Shown here piece after piece: positions 43,527 through 53,800 of a stretch of 64,000 bases of DNA. The notes under the pieces are model-generated. The model saw nothing but the letters and a program-made list of their open reading frames with translations, was not told the origin of the DNA and made no database searches. This stretch comes from Acidobacteriota bacterium. Its GTDB lineage: Bacteria; Acidobacteriota; Blastocatellia; Pyrinomonadales; Pyrinomonadaceae. Every line of letters begins with the position of its first letter. Position 1 is the stretch's first letter. Location of the stretch: NCBI GenBank assembly GCA_019639235.1, contig JAHBSG010000004.1, positions 62,001 to 126,000 of the forward strand. The letters run 5' to 3'. Both the position numbers and the translations under genes were made by a program.

Positions 43527-45290
43527 GTGACCAACGAAGAACTCGAACTTAGTCTCCGATCTGAATTCGAGAATTATTTGAAGGGCGTTGCCGCCTCAAT
43601 GCGTCAGGAAGTTGACGCCTTTCAGCAGAATTTTGAAGCGGAATTCTCCAAGCATCGCGCCCAGATGGACGAGGCGATCAGGCTTTTGGCCGGGAAGTTC
43701 GAACAGGGCGTCGAGGTTGACCGCGGCCTTTCCGAGTCGCTCACCGAACATCTCCGGCTCGCCCGCGATGGCGGCGCCAAGCTCGCCGCCGAGGCGTTTT
43801 CTGAAGCGGAAAAGCTCCGGACCGATACGGCCGTTGAGGACCGCTACTCTGAACTCCGCGATTCCATCCGCGACATCGGCGGCCAATTGACCCAGGCCGC
43901 GATCCTTCGTTCGCTGGTCGAACACAGCCACCAATTCGCTCCGCGGGGAGCTTTCTTTATCGTTAAGAGCGGCACGTTCGTGTGCTGGAAGGCTTTCAAT
44001 GAACAGGGCATCGTTCCCGAAGATTCGTTCCAGAACGTCCGCCTTGCCGAGCACTCGGCAAGCCTCCTTAGCCGTGCTTCCGAAACGCTCGCAACGGCCG
44101 AAGGCGCTTACGGTGCCTATGCCGACGACGATCAGTTTCTTGAGCCGCTCGGCTTTGGCCGGCCGGACCGGATGTATGCCATTCCGCTCGTCGTTCGCGG
44201 CCGTGCGGTCGCGGTGCTTTACGTCGATTATGGCATCGAGGGCACTCGGATCAACCGCGAAGCACTCGAATCGCTCGTCTCGGTCGCGGCTTTGACCGTT
44301 GAGCTTCGAGCCACTGTTCAGCCCGCTGCACACGCGGAAGTTCACGAAGCTCCGCAGGCAGCGGAACCGGCGCCGGCATATTCCGCTCCGCCCGAACCGG
44401 CTGCCTACGACGCCCCGGCCGCATACGAAGCCCCGGCTGCCTACGAAGCCCCGGACGTAACGCCCGAGCCCGTTCATCAGGACTACACGCCGTCCGTCGA
44501 TCAATATCAGGCGCCTGTAGTGGCGGATTATGCAGAGCCGGTCGAGCCAGTTGCTCCGGTCGCTGAGGACCATTCCGGCTTTGCCTTCACCAGCCCGGTC
44601 GAGGCCGAACCCGTTCAGGAACCGGCGCCCGAAGAACCGGCACCGTACTACGCCGCCGAGGAAACCCCTGCGGTTGCTGAATACGTTCCCGAGACCCCGC
44701 TCACCTACGAGCCCGAACCCGTTCGGGATGCCCCGCCGGCATTTGCCGATTACGCCTTTGAGCCGACCGCTCAGTCGGTAGAACTGCCTGAGGTCGAGAC
44801 CTTTGCACCGGTGCAGCCGATTGAGGCTCCGCCCGAGGTCATACCGACATACACGCCATCGGCTTCCGATGAGATCGAGCAGCCGCCTTATGAGCCGGTT
44901 GCCGAAGCTCCGCCGGCAGTCGCCGAAGAGCCCGTCCTTACGCCGCCGACCGCCGATGAAAGCCGGCAGCGGCTCGACCGCAAGACCATCGACCTGCCGA
45001 TCGACGTGCCCGAGGACGAACGCGACCGGCACAATAAAGCACGCCGCTTTGCTCGCCTGCTTGTCTCGGAGATAAAGCTCTACAACGAGCAGAAAGTGCT
45101 CGAGGGCCGCGAGTCGGCCGACCTCTACGACCGTCTCCGCGAAGCGATCGACCGCTCGCGTGAGATGTATGAAAAACGCGTGGACGACACCGTCAGCTCG
45201 AAGTTCGATTATTTCCACTACGAGCTTGTAACCAACCTTGCCGAAGGCGATGAGGCCAAACTCGGCGAGAACTACGCCGTCGCCGCCTAG
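43527..45290 (+). CDS. Cytoplasmic coiled-coil/GAF-like protein with a Pro/Ala/Glu-rich linker
   Basis: 587 residues from a GTG with GGAGG at 43512-43516. Residues about 1-110 are coiled coil; about 125-270 is a GAF-like domain (APRGAFFIVKSGTFVCW, IPLVVRGRAVAVLYVDYG). Residues about 275-480 are a repetitive linker rich in Pro, Ala, Glu and Tyr with AYEAP units. The last 100 residues are helical and conserved in look (KARRFARLLVSEIKLYNEQKVLEGR, DRSREMYEKRV). There is no export signal. A scaffold or sensor role is inferred; no function is known. Confidence 0.7.
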   Translation: MTNEELELSLRSEFENYLKGVAASMRQEVDAFQQNFEAEFSKHRAQMDEAIRLLAGKFEQGVEVDRGLSESLTEHLRLARDGGAKLAAEAFSEAEKLRTDTAVEDRYSELRDSIRDIGGQLTQAAILRSLVEHSHQFAPRGAFFIVKSGTFVCWKAFNEQGIVPEDSFQNVRLAEHSASLLSRASETLATAEGAYGAYADDDQFLEPLGFGRPDRMYAIPLVVRGRAVAVLYVDYGIEGTRINREALESLVSVAALTVELRATVQPAAHAEVHEAPQAAEPAPAYSAPPEPAAYDAPAAYEAPAAYEAPDVTPEPVHQDYTPSVDQYQAPVVADYAEPVEPVAPVAEDHSGFAFTSPVEAEPVQEPAPEEPAPYYAAEETPAVAEYVPETPLTYEPEPVRDAPPAFADYAFEPTAQSVELPEVETFAPVQPIEAPPEVIPTYTPSASDEIEQPPYEPVAEAPPAVAEEPVLTPPTADESRQRLDRKTIDLPIDVPEDERDRHNKARRFARLLVSEIKLYNEQKVLEGRESADLYDRLREAIDRSREMYEKRVDDTVSSKFDYFHYELVTNLAEGDEAKLGENYAVAA

Positions 45291-45317
45291 CGGAAATACG
45301 ATCAAACCAACCCAACC

Positions 45318-45357
45318 GGCCGCGGACCTCTCAGCAGAATTGCTCAGAGCCGCGGCC
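45318..45357 (+). terminator. Long hairpin after the GAF-like gene, possible terminator
   Basis: GGCCGCGG/CCGCGGCC outer stem (45318-45325 with 45350-45357) with inner CTCT/AGAG and AGCA/TGCT pairs. Only a weak T-run follows, so it may be a stability hairpin rather than an efficient terminator. Confidence 0.5.
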
Positions 45358-45393
45358 AAAACGTTTCTTGAAACTCGGAAACGATAGCCATCA

Positions 45394-45464
45394 CACAGGC
45401 AGAAACCCGACCCGTACGGAGGATGTCGTGTGAAAGGCGAAAGGATAAAGGGGAAGGGAGAAAG
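45394..45464. repeat. About 71-bp direct repeat, left copy
   Basis: Starts CACAGGCAGAAACCCGACCC and ends in a purine-rich run of 7-bp-like GAAAGGA units. The other copy is at 45670-45740, 276 bp downstream. Confidence 0.75.
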
Positions 45465-45562
45465 TCGGAGCTTTGGTTTCCGATCTTTCCTTATTCGTGG
45501 TTGCGAAAGTCTTCGCCGCGGTTCCCCGATCCCGCGATCCGCACTAAAGAGATACCTCAATG

Positions 45563-45630
45563 GGCTCCGTTAGGAGCCAAATGTTTATAGAACGGACACC
45601 GAAAAAATGGCGCCGAGCCCCGTCAGGGGC
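45563..45630. repeat. REP-like palindrome pair
   Basis: Hairpin GGCTCC-GTTA-GGAGCC (45563-45578) with tail AAATGTTTATAG and hairpin GCCCC-GTCA-GGGGC (45617-45630). Loops and tail resemble the palindromes beside tnpA at 18785-18945. Confidence 0.7.
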
Positions 45631-45635
45631 GGAAT

Positions 45636-45663
45636 CGAATGATGAATGATGAACGATGAATGC
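45636..45663. repeat. Short heptamer array
   Basis: About four 7-bp units of the type GAATGAT/GAACGAT. Confidence 0.6.
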
Positions 45664-45669
45664 GGAACT

Positions 45670-45740
45670 CACAGGCAGAAACCCGACCCGTTGGGAGGGT
45701 GTCGTGTGAAAGGCGAAAGGATAAAGGAGAAGGGAGAAAG
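45670..45740. repeat. About 71-bp direct repeat, right copy
   Basis: Nearly identical to 45394-45464, with a few substitutions. Confidence 0.75.
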
Positions 45741-45846
45741 TAAATCAGAATTCGGTTTTCTTTTTTTCTTCTTTCGTGGTTTTAAAAGACAGTTGATGAG
45801 AAGAATGCCACCGTCTTCGACGACTTCGGCAGTTCATATCGGATGT

Positions 45847-45868
45847 TAAGCCCTTGCTGACGCGCGGG
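45847..45868. repeat. 22-bp inverted repeat, left copy
   Basis: Exact reverse complement of 46461-46482 (CCCGCGCGTCAGCAAGGGCT plus TA). It is followed at about 45885-45958 by further small palindromes of the type GGCTnAAGCC. Confidence 0.75.
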
Positions 45869-45962
45869 CCTCCGCATTCCGTCACGCCTGAAAGCGTAAC
45901 TTCTACGGCCGGCTCAAGCCGGGACTTAAATCGACGGGCTAAAGCCCGCACTCAGTAAATCC

Positions 45963-46034
45963 GCAACTTTCGAAACTTCGCAACTCTCGCAACTCTCCAA
46001 ACCTTCCATTTCATCCATATCTTTCATTCCTCAC
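45963..46034. repeat. Degenerate 9-bp tandem array (family 1)
   Basis: Eight consecutive 9-bp units of the CAACTCTCG/AAACTTCGC type that decay along the array into TTTCATCC-like units. Confidence 0.65.
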
Positions 46035-46292
46035 GGATCGCCGTTCGGTTTGGCTTTGGGACCTAGGAGAATGGACAGCGGGAAGAGTGAGCGGTGAGTA
46101 GAGGCCGGATGTTTTTAGCGATTAGCTCTAAGCCATTAGCCGTTAGCTGTTAGCCAAATGCCTAACGTCCAAGACCCAGGACCAAAGTCCATTTCCAACC
46201 AATTAACAATGGTCCAATTAACAATTGACAATGCGACGATGCAGATCCCAAGTCCCAAATCCCACATCACAGATCTCCGGGCCCGGCCGTAC

Positions 46293-46400
46293 GTCCCATT
46301 TGTCCCATTTGTCCTATCCGTCACAGATGTTCGCGATGTTTCCAATGTTCACGGTGTTCGCTGTGTTTCCGTCGTTCGCGATGTTCGCGATGTTTCCGCG
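46293..46400. repeat. 9-bp tandem array (family 2), 12 units in phase
   Basis: Twelve consecutive units of exactly 9 bp, each starting GT: two GTCCCATTT, then GTTCGCGAT and GTTTCCAAT variants. No unit is out of phase. Confidence 0.8.
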
Positions 46401-46460
46401 AACGCGCGATGCGCGAAAAAAAAACAGAACACCAAGAAATGCGGAATGCCGTGTCGGATG

Positions 46461-46482
46461 CCCGCGCGTCAGCAAGGGCTTA
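46461..46482. repeat. 22-bp inverted repeat, right copy
   Basis: Exact reverse complement of 45847-45868; the pair brackets about 590 bp of repeat-rich non-coding DNA. Confidence 0.75.
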
Positions 46483-46528
46483 TCTTCGAATGCGGAATTC
46501 TCGCAACCCGGACTCAAAACTCGATCCC

Positions 46529-46591
46529 GTTTCACGTGTTTCAGTTGTTTCATGCGTTTCATTTCTTTCATTCGTTTCAACCGTTTCAGCA
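46529..46591. repeat. 9-bp tandem array (family 3), seven units
   Basis: Seven in-phase units GTTTCAnnn (one CTTTCAnnn). It ends 39 bp before the stop of the convergent hydrolase gene. Confidence 0.8.
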
Positions 46592-46629
46592 AGCAACGGA
46601 CTTTGGAAAAAATGAAACGGACCTGGAAG

Positions 46630-47718
46630 TTAACGGAGGTGTTTATGCAGAAAGCGGATGATCTTGTAGCCATCGATATAGACCCAGGGCTTTTCGCCGA
46701 GCGTGTAGTGGCCGCAAGGGATCGCCGCCTTGCTGTGGCGGATGCGGTGGCGGCGGAGGGCGTTCATCGTGTCGCGGGAGAGGTGGACCGGGAAGCTGAG
46801 GTCGTAGAGCGTGTAGATATACCTCTGCGGCCGGTGCGGCAGGCGGGCGAGCTTCTCGAGATAAGCCATCGGCGAGACCGGCAGCCAAAAGTCGCGAAGC
46901 TCGTCGAGCGAAATGTTGTCGCCGATGCCCTCGCGGACGTGGTAGGTCGAAAGCCCGTGCCAGACGACGTCCGCCATGTAGCCCGAGACGTGGTTGAAGA
47001 CGGCCGCATCGATATCAAGATCGTGGACAAAAGCGAGAAACGCAACGCACGAACCGATACTTGTGCCGACAACGCCAACACGTTCGTAGCCCTGCCCGCG
47101 GAGCCACTTGACCGCCGCACGAGTATCGAGCACCGCCTGCCGGATCGATTGCAGCGAGCGGCCAATGTTTGGCGAGACGAGATGATCGGCACGCTCAAGC
47201 TCGGGCGGCATCCGCTCTTCGTGATAGGGCAAAGTCAGCCGGAGAGCCGAAAGCCCGACGCGGTTAAAGAACTTGCAGAGGTCGAAGTAAGTGCCGGCCT
47301 TTGCGTTCCAATGCGGAAGCACGACGACAGCCGCCCGCTTATCCGGATGCGGAAAGTAAGCACCAAAGGCGGTGTTGTTCTCGGCCGACGGCGTCTCGAG
47401 AGCACTCGGCCAGGTGAGGATCGGCATCTCGACCTGCTTCACCGGCCCGGAGAGCTCGGCGGCGCTCAGCGATGCAGCCGAAGGATAAAGCCGCTGCTCG
47501 ATGCTGAAATCGATCTCCGCGGGCAGCGAAAAATACTCGTCGCTTGTTTCCACGATCCGCTTGGCCGCGGCGGCAAACTCAGCGGCCAGGTCGTCGCCAC
47601 TGGCCTCGGGCGCAATAAACTCGAGGCCCCATTCAAAAGGCCGGACCTCGCGATTGTCATTGAGCATCGCGAAGTATCGCTCCCGGTTGTGCATATACCG
47701 CCGCAGCATAAACCTCAA
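46630..47718 (-). CDS. Alpha/beta hydrolase-fold protein
   Basis: 362 residues, no signal peptide. VVVLPHWNAKAGTYFDLCKFF near residue 132 carries the oxyanion-loop-like part; the nucleophile elbow is GTSIGSC with Ser220; a C-terminal IPCGHYTLGEKPW supplies a likely catalytic histidine. The N-terminal 110 residues are family-specific. Substrate unknown (esterase-like). The repeat arrays at 45.9-46.6 kb begin directly after its stop. Upstream is the giant secreted protein in the same orientation, separated by a strong terminator. Confidence 0.82.
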   Translation of the reverse strand: MRFMLRRYMHNRERYFAMLNDNREVRPFEWGLEFIAPEASGDDLAAEFAAAAKRIVETSDEYFSLPAEIDFSIEQRLYPSAASLSAAELSGPVKQVEMPILTWPSALETPSAENNTAFGAYFPHPDKRAAVVVLPHWNAKAGTYFDLCKFFNRVGLSALRLTLPYHEERMPPELERADHLVSPNIGRSLQSIRQAVLDTRAAVKWLRGQGYERVGVVGTSIGSCVAFLAFVHDLDIDAAVFNHVSGYMADVVWHGLSTYHVREGIGDNISLDELRDFWLPVSPMAYLEKLARLPHRPQRYIYTLYDLSFPVHLSRDTMNALRRHRIRHSKAAIPCGHYTLGEKPWVYIDGYKIIRFLHKHLR

Positions 47719-47737
47719 TCGTATCGCTCGGCGGTGC

Positions 47738-47774
47738 GAAAAAGCAAAAAAGCCGCCGGAGCGAGTCCGGCGGC
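47738..47774 (-). terminator. Terminator of the giant secreted-protein gene
   Basis: On the minus strand a 9-bp stem (47752-47760 with 47766-47774) with GCCGCCGGA/TCCGGCGGC is followed by TTTTTTGCTTTTT. Confidence 0.9.
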
Positions 47775-47805
47775 AAGTGTCGATCAGCGGTGCGTCTCCC
47801 CAGGT

Positions 47806-50800
47806 TCAATTGACCGCACGGAAATCGACATCAAAGAGGTCTTCATTGAGTTGGACGGATCGGGTGGGAACAGCGAACTGATACTGCCGTCGCTCGACCG
47901 TTATGAAATAAAGCCGGCCCGAGCCGAGCCCCTCAATGCGGTAATTACCGAAGCTACTGGTGATGGTCTGCCAGGTGTTGCCTTCACCATCGGTCACGGT
48001 GATCGAGGCGAGCGGTATGCCGCTTCCCGCAGCGTCCGTCACACGGCCGGCGAGCGTGGCCGGCGCCGAGGTCGGAGCGAGCAGCGAGATCGCGGCATCG
48101 GTGAAGGTGACCGAAAGGCTTTCGGCCAGACCGTTGACGGCTTCGCGGCGGACCGGCGAATTCCCAAACGCGATGAGAGCCGAGGCCGGGTTGGTCGGAG
48201 CAACTGTGAAGGTCATCGTCACAAGCTGCTGCGTACCGGCCGGGAGTGGCTGCGTCGGGTCCTTATCGAGCACGATGCCGAGCCGTCCCGCGGCCGCCTG
48301 CGACGAGTTGACGGTCAGGCTCATTCCGGCGGCACCGGTCCCGAGCGAGATGTTCGCCGGGTTCGAGATGACCTGCGGGTCGAAGTTAAGCGTAAAGCCG
48401 ACTGCAACCTCATCGCCCTGGGCCGCGAGTTCGATGGCAACGCCGACCTGATCGCCGTTCCGGGTAAGCCGAACGGGCCTGATCTCCCGCGAGCCCATAG
48501 CAGATTCGCGGCCCGCAACGGTCTTGACCGAGGCTCCGCCAGTGGCCGAATTGGGGCCGGCCGCGTTCTTGACCTCGTCAAGCCCGGCGACATAGCGGCG
48601 GGATTGGACGATATCGCCGACCGAGAGCACACCGTCTCCGCTGGTCGCGAGCGGCGCGGTATCGGCCCGCTGGAACTCGTTGTATTGGAAGTCGGCGTCG
48701 AGCCCGGAGACGAAACGCCGCACCTGCGTCAGATCAGCGATAGAGACAGTGCCGTCGTTGTTGCCATTTGGCCGCGGGGCAAGGTCGCTCTCGGTCGCTC
48801 CGCCGAGGATCGAGACAACAGCGTCGGGCGTGGCGGGTATCGCCTCGATGTTACCGGCATTGTCGGTGGCAACAGAGAAGAAGCGATACGTCCGGCCCCA
48901 GTTACCGAGGAACACGGCCGAACCCGGGCCTTCGGCACTCAGCAACGGTTGGTACTGCCCGCCGTTCTCAGAAAAATATACAGTGACGCCTTTCATTCCC
49001 GAACCGCCAATGGCGTCGTTGCCATCCCATGTGAGATTGATCTCGGGCGTATCGAGCGTTGGCGGCAGCGGGGCGACGCTGCTCGTTGGGATGTCCGCAT
49101 CGAGTGTGTTCGAGGTCGCGTTTGTGACGATCGGCTCGTTTTCATCGAAGAAGATCGTCGCAAAGTTCGCGATCTCGGTGCCGGTCGGTTGCGTGGCCTT
49201 CGGCTGGACCGTAAAGGTCACAAAGCCCTCGCCGTCGCGGTCCTCGTTGTTGGGCGGGAGCAAGCCGACAAGCGGGCTAAGCGGCCGCTCGTTGGTCTGC
49301 GGGTCAATGGCGGTCAATGTCCAGGTGACCGTTCCATTCTGGATGTTAAGCCCGGCCGAGATCTCGGCCTGAATGTTGCCGAGGTCTTCGCCAAGCTGCA
49401 TTCGGGTTTGGAAGAAAGCTCGATTGTCCGGAACCGCAACGCTGTATTGCTTAAAGCCGATCTCTTTGAGCCGGAACGTCCGCGGGTCGAGCGTCGGCGG
49501 AAGTTGATCGACGATTCTCACTACCTGTGCCGGAGCCTCCGCGGTCGCCAGATTCTCAAAGTTGATCCGATACTCGATCGGCTGCTGGACTCCAACGAAC
49601 TTCTCAGCACCATACCCGGCCGGCCCGAGTTTTTCATTTGGATCGATGGAGAACGGCTGTCGGAAGACGACAACATTCTTATAGTTTCCATCCAACAGAC
49701 AATCATCAAGTTGTGACAGTATTTGAACAAGTGTAAGGGCTAATGAGATAGCCTTGATCCATGGTATTTGTTTTCCTGCGCATTCGACTGCGCTTATCCC
49801 TGCAGAGGCGAATTTTGAAGCGAAAGCAGAAATGATACCCCACGTATTCAAATTACCTGTTACGGCACCAAGGAAGATCCCTGAAGCTGCGTCTGCAAGT
49901 CCCGTCACAGCAAGCCAACCCGCCTTCAAACAATCCCGTCCGAGGACGTCACTCAATATCGCAAAAAATATCTGCCTGAAAAGCTCAGCGTAACACGCGG
50001 TTCGGTCTGGCGAATTCGGGTTGAGGAAAGCACTAGAGGCGATAACTCCATTGGGTATCTCTCCAGGCCTTGGATCCAGCCCGTCAGCCAATTCACTCAT
50101 CGGCCGTAAGATCTGAGCTGCAAAGGGAAACTCGCCATAGTTTATCGGGATCTCCACATCGAGGTTTATCAGAGTCGAACTGCGGCCTCGTAAGATAGGC
50201 GCGTAGAGCATTATGGTACGCACGCCGTCTCTATCCACGTGAAGCGGGACCTGTCCCGTCTGAATTTCCGGCGGAAGTTGTTCTTGGGGGAAGTCTACAT
50301 AGTTCGTCCGATCCAATGAGTAGTTATAGATCGGCATTTGAATGAAGACCGGCACGTTCAATGCGTCATTGGATCCATCGTTCGCAACGGAAACAGTGAC
50401 GCGCTTGGTTATGCCACCTCGCGTCGCCGTGGGAGGTACGATCGATACTCGAAGCGAGTATCCACCGCCTTCAACGATCTCAAAGCCATCTTCGAGTGTC
50501 GTGGATTGGCTATTTGGGTTGGTGACCACGACGTCATACGATCCCGCCGGTTTACCGGTGAGGTCAAAGATGGCGGCGATCCGCGTTGGCCCGGCTGCCA
50601 TTTGAGCGGGTGTGATCTCAAGGCCGCCCGAGCCTACGAGCTTAAGGCTTGCGTTGGCGTCAAACTTTGCTCCGTCGACTTGGAGCGACGCAATTCCGGC
50701 GTTGCCGGCCGACTCCGGCGATACGCGTCGAATAGTGAAAGGAAGCAGTTCGGCGCGGAGCGTCACGTTCTGCGGTGCAAGGTTAGAACCCTGTTCCTTC

Positions 50801-53800
50801 TTCTCGGCGGCGGCCTTGTTGCCTTCGCGAAGCTGTTCGGCGAACGATCCGGGAACGACATCGCCCCGGATCATCGTGAAGTACGAACCGGCTTGCGTGT
50901 TCGAAACCACGTTCTCCTGATCGGGCTCGCCCGAACGGAAGCCCTGCAGCTCATAGTTCGCCCGCGAGACCATCGAACCATAGCGAGTATAGAGTTCGTT
51001 GCTCGAGCCCGTTTCACCGTCGAGATTGATGAGCATTACTTCATCGGCCGGCGTGTTGAGCACGCTGAAGAATCGTTCTTGTCCGGTGATGAGTGTGGTA
51101 TTGACCGGAACGCCGAGCGTCAGGTTCTGTACATTCACCTGAGTCTGCCCGACCGAGGCGGCGACGTTGTTCGTCTCGTTCGACTCGCGAACCGAATTGC
51201 GGGAATCCGTCCGAACGATCACGTAGTAGCTGCCGGGATCGACCGGCGGGATGACCGTTTCGAGCGTTTCCGTATAGCTCGCGAAGCCGGCAAGAGTTCC
51301 GCTTCGTTGTTTGGAACCAATTACAATATCGCCGCTGTCCCAGGTAGTGTCGGTCGAAAGATAGAGCGTATCCTGCCAAATGCCGGAGGCGGAATTCGAG
51401 CTCGAGTTCTGGACCGTCCATTCGAACGTCGCCGCTTCGCCGAGAACGATACTCGAGGGCGGCGTTATGTTCGTGACGTTGAGTTCGGCTGGCGGCGGCA
51501 ATTGAAGTTCAGTGTTTGCAGAGCCGAGATTATTGCCGTTGTTGGTTTCGACAACTTCGTTGTGCCGGTCGGTGATGATCAGGATTCGGTAGTCACCCGT
51601 AAGCCCTGCGGGAATCGCGATCTGGCGATTCTCGGTATAAGAGCCGCCGGCGGCGAGCCCCTCACTGCGACGGCGGAACTCGAGAAGCGTATCGCTTGGG
51701 TCGAAGATCGCGTCTCGGGAGAGCACGACCCAATCCGACCAAGTGCTGGAGGCGGTCGCCTGCGAACCGGTATTTGTGACGGTCCACGAAATGTTGGCGA
51801 ACTGTCCCGAGTAGATCACAGGATCGACATTCACCGTCGTTACCTGAAGATCGACGGCCGGAGCGGTGAGCGTTATCGGGACTGCCGTGGCGTTATTATT
51901 GTCGTTGATCCCTTCGGCGACGTTTCCGTCAGCGTCGGAGACGACGATCAGGTAGTAGTTCCCGACCGGCAGGTTTGGTATCGTAGCGGTCACTTGTCGG
52001 GAATATGCGCCGTTGGTTCCGAGCGACTGGTTAAGCAGCGATCCACTGATTGGGACGTCGCCAAAGCTGAACGTTGCGTCCGAAGAAAGATAGACGCGAT
52101 CGACCCAGCTCTGCGAATTGATCGGAGAACCGAAGTTCTGCGCTGCCCAATCGACCGTGATCTGCGAGCCAAGCGAGGCCGAGGCTGTAGATTGGATCGA
52201 ATTGACGCGAAGATCCGGAAGGTCGCTTTGAAGCTGAGTTTGTGCAGAGTCCTGATTGTTCTCTTCAAACGAGCATTCCGGAACCGCGTTGTAGAAATCG
52301 GTCTCTACGAAAATGATCACGTCACCCTGCAAAAACAGCGGTATATTCACGACCTGGTTCTGCGTGTATTCGCCGTCAATGGCAAGGCCGCCCTGCCGTG
52401 GGAAGGTGCCGAGGTTAAAGAGTTGGTTATTGTTGATCAGGTAAACGCGGTCTGCCCAGCTAGTTTGGACGGTTGCTCCCGTACCGAAGTTTTTGACCGT
52501 CCAAGAGATCGGCATCGCACCGTTTATGACCACCGGTGGCACCGTTATGTCCGTAACCCGCAGGTCCGGCGCAAAGCTGCTGATATCGATCGCCTTCGGC
52601 AGGCTCCGGTTGTTTGCTTCACCGTCGCCCTTCGGGTCGAATTCGAAAAGGGAATTGTATGCATCGGTCGCGGCGATCAAATAGTATGTCCCGTTAAGGC
52701 AGGTCGGAATGGTAACGTTCATCGACGGGCCGTAGCTTTGCCCTGCTCCGAGGCTTGTTCTCGCTGTTGTGCCAAGGAGAATGTCGTTCAGTGGGTCAAG
52801 GGTCTGATCTGCCGAGATATAGAGAGCCTCACGCCAATTCCCAACCGCATCGAACGCACCTTGGTTAAGCACGGTGAAAGAAGCCGTGAGCCCTTGGCCG
52901 GCAACTATAGAGCTTGGGGCATTTATCGGTGCCGGAATGGTAAGGTCCGGCGGCGTGCCAAGCACATTCAATGGAGAGCCGGGCTCGATCCGGTCATATT
53001 CACTGTTGTTGTTTTCGTCGTTGAATTCGTAAACCTGGCCGAACGCATCGGTGACGACGAATACGTAGTACTCGCCAAATGCATTCTGAGGAAGCGTGAC
53101 ACTGAAGTTCGAGACAGTGTAGTTTCCGCCCGATGTGAGCGAGCCATTTCGCGGCCGGCTGCCGATGACCGGATCACCGCCGTCAAGCACGGCATCGCGA
53201 GAAAGAATGACGGTATCGGTCCAGTTCAATTCGTTCGCCGGCACCGGGCCGTCGCCGTTGTTCGTCACCGTCCACGAAACAAGGATCGGAGCTCCGCCAA
53301 ATCCTTCATCGGGGGCTTGCACATTCGAAACTCTAAGATCGGGAAGCAAGGGCACGTTGATGGTGATCGAACGCGTGCTCAGGTTGTTATTCTCGTTCTC
53401 TTCATTGACCGCATTGTTGATGTCGGTATTTACGATCAAATGATAGTTTCCGGAGATGCCCCGTGGAACGCGCACGGTCGCCGATGCGACATAACTCTCG
53501 CCAGCATCGAGAAAGCTGATGTTAGATGTCGTTGCAAGCGGCGTTGCGGCGTTGAGCGACGGATTTGGGCCGATGTAAAGCCTATCGGTCCAGTTCGGTG
53601 CGTTGGTCGGGCCGGTACCGTTGTTGGAAACCGTCCACTGGACCTGTATTTCCTGGTCGAAGAAAGCCGTCGGAGGAGCGGTAATGTTGGTCACCGCAAG
53701 GTCAGGCCGGAGAAGCCTGCGTACCCGAAGCGGCGAGAATGTGACGTTGTTATTCTCATTGGCACCTTCATTCACATTGCTAAAGGCGTCGGTCTGGACG

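Noticed and set aside
43596-45560. 654-codon open frame on the minus strand
   Set aside because: Antisense to the GAF-like gene, which has a promoter, ribosome site and plausible domains; the antisense product is low-complexity.
45394-46591. CRISPR array
   Set aside because: Repeats are of several unrelated kinds, without regular 30-40-bp spacers and without cas genes.
46158-46661. 167-codon ORF with a regular FHxFQxF-like pattern
   Set aside because: The pattern comes from the 9-bp DNA repeats read as three codons per unit; no start context and no domain.
46225-49716. 1163-codon open frame on the plus strand
   Set aside because: It crosses non-coding repeats, the hydrolase gene and the giant gene end in antisense, with no recognisable domain.
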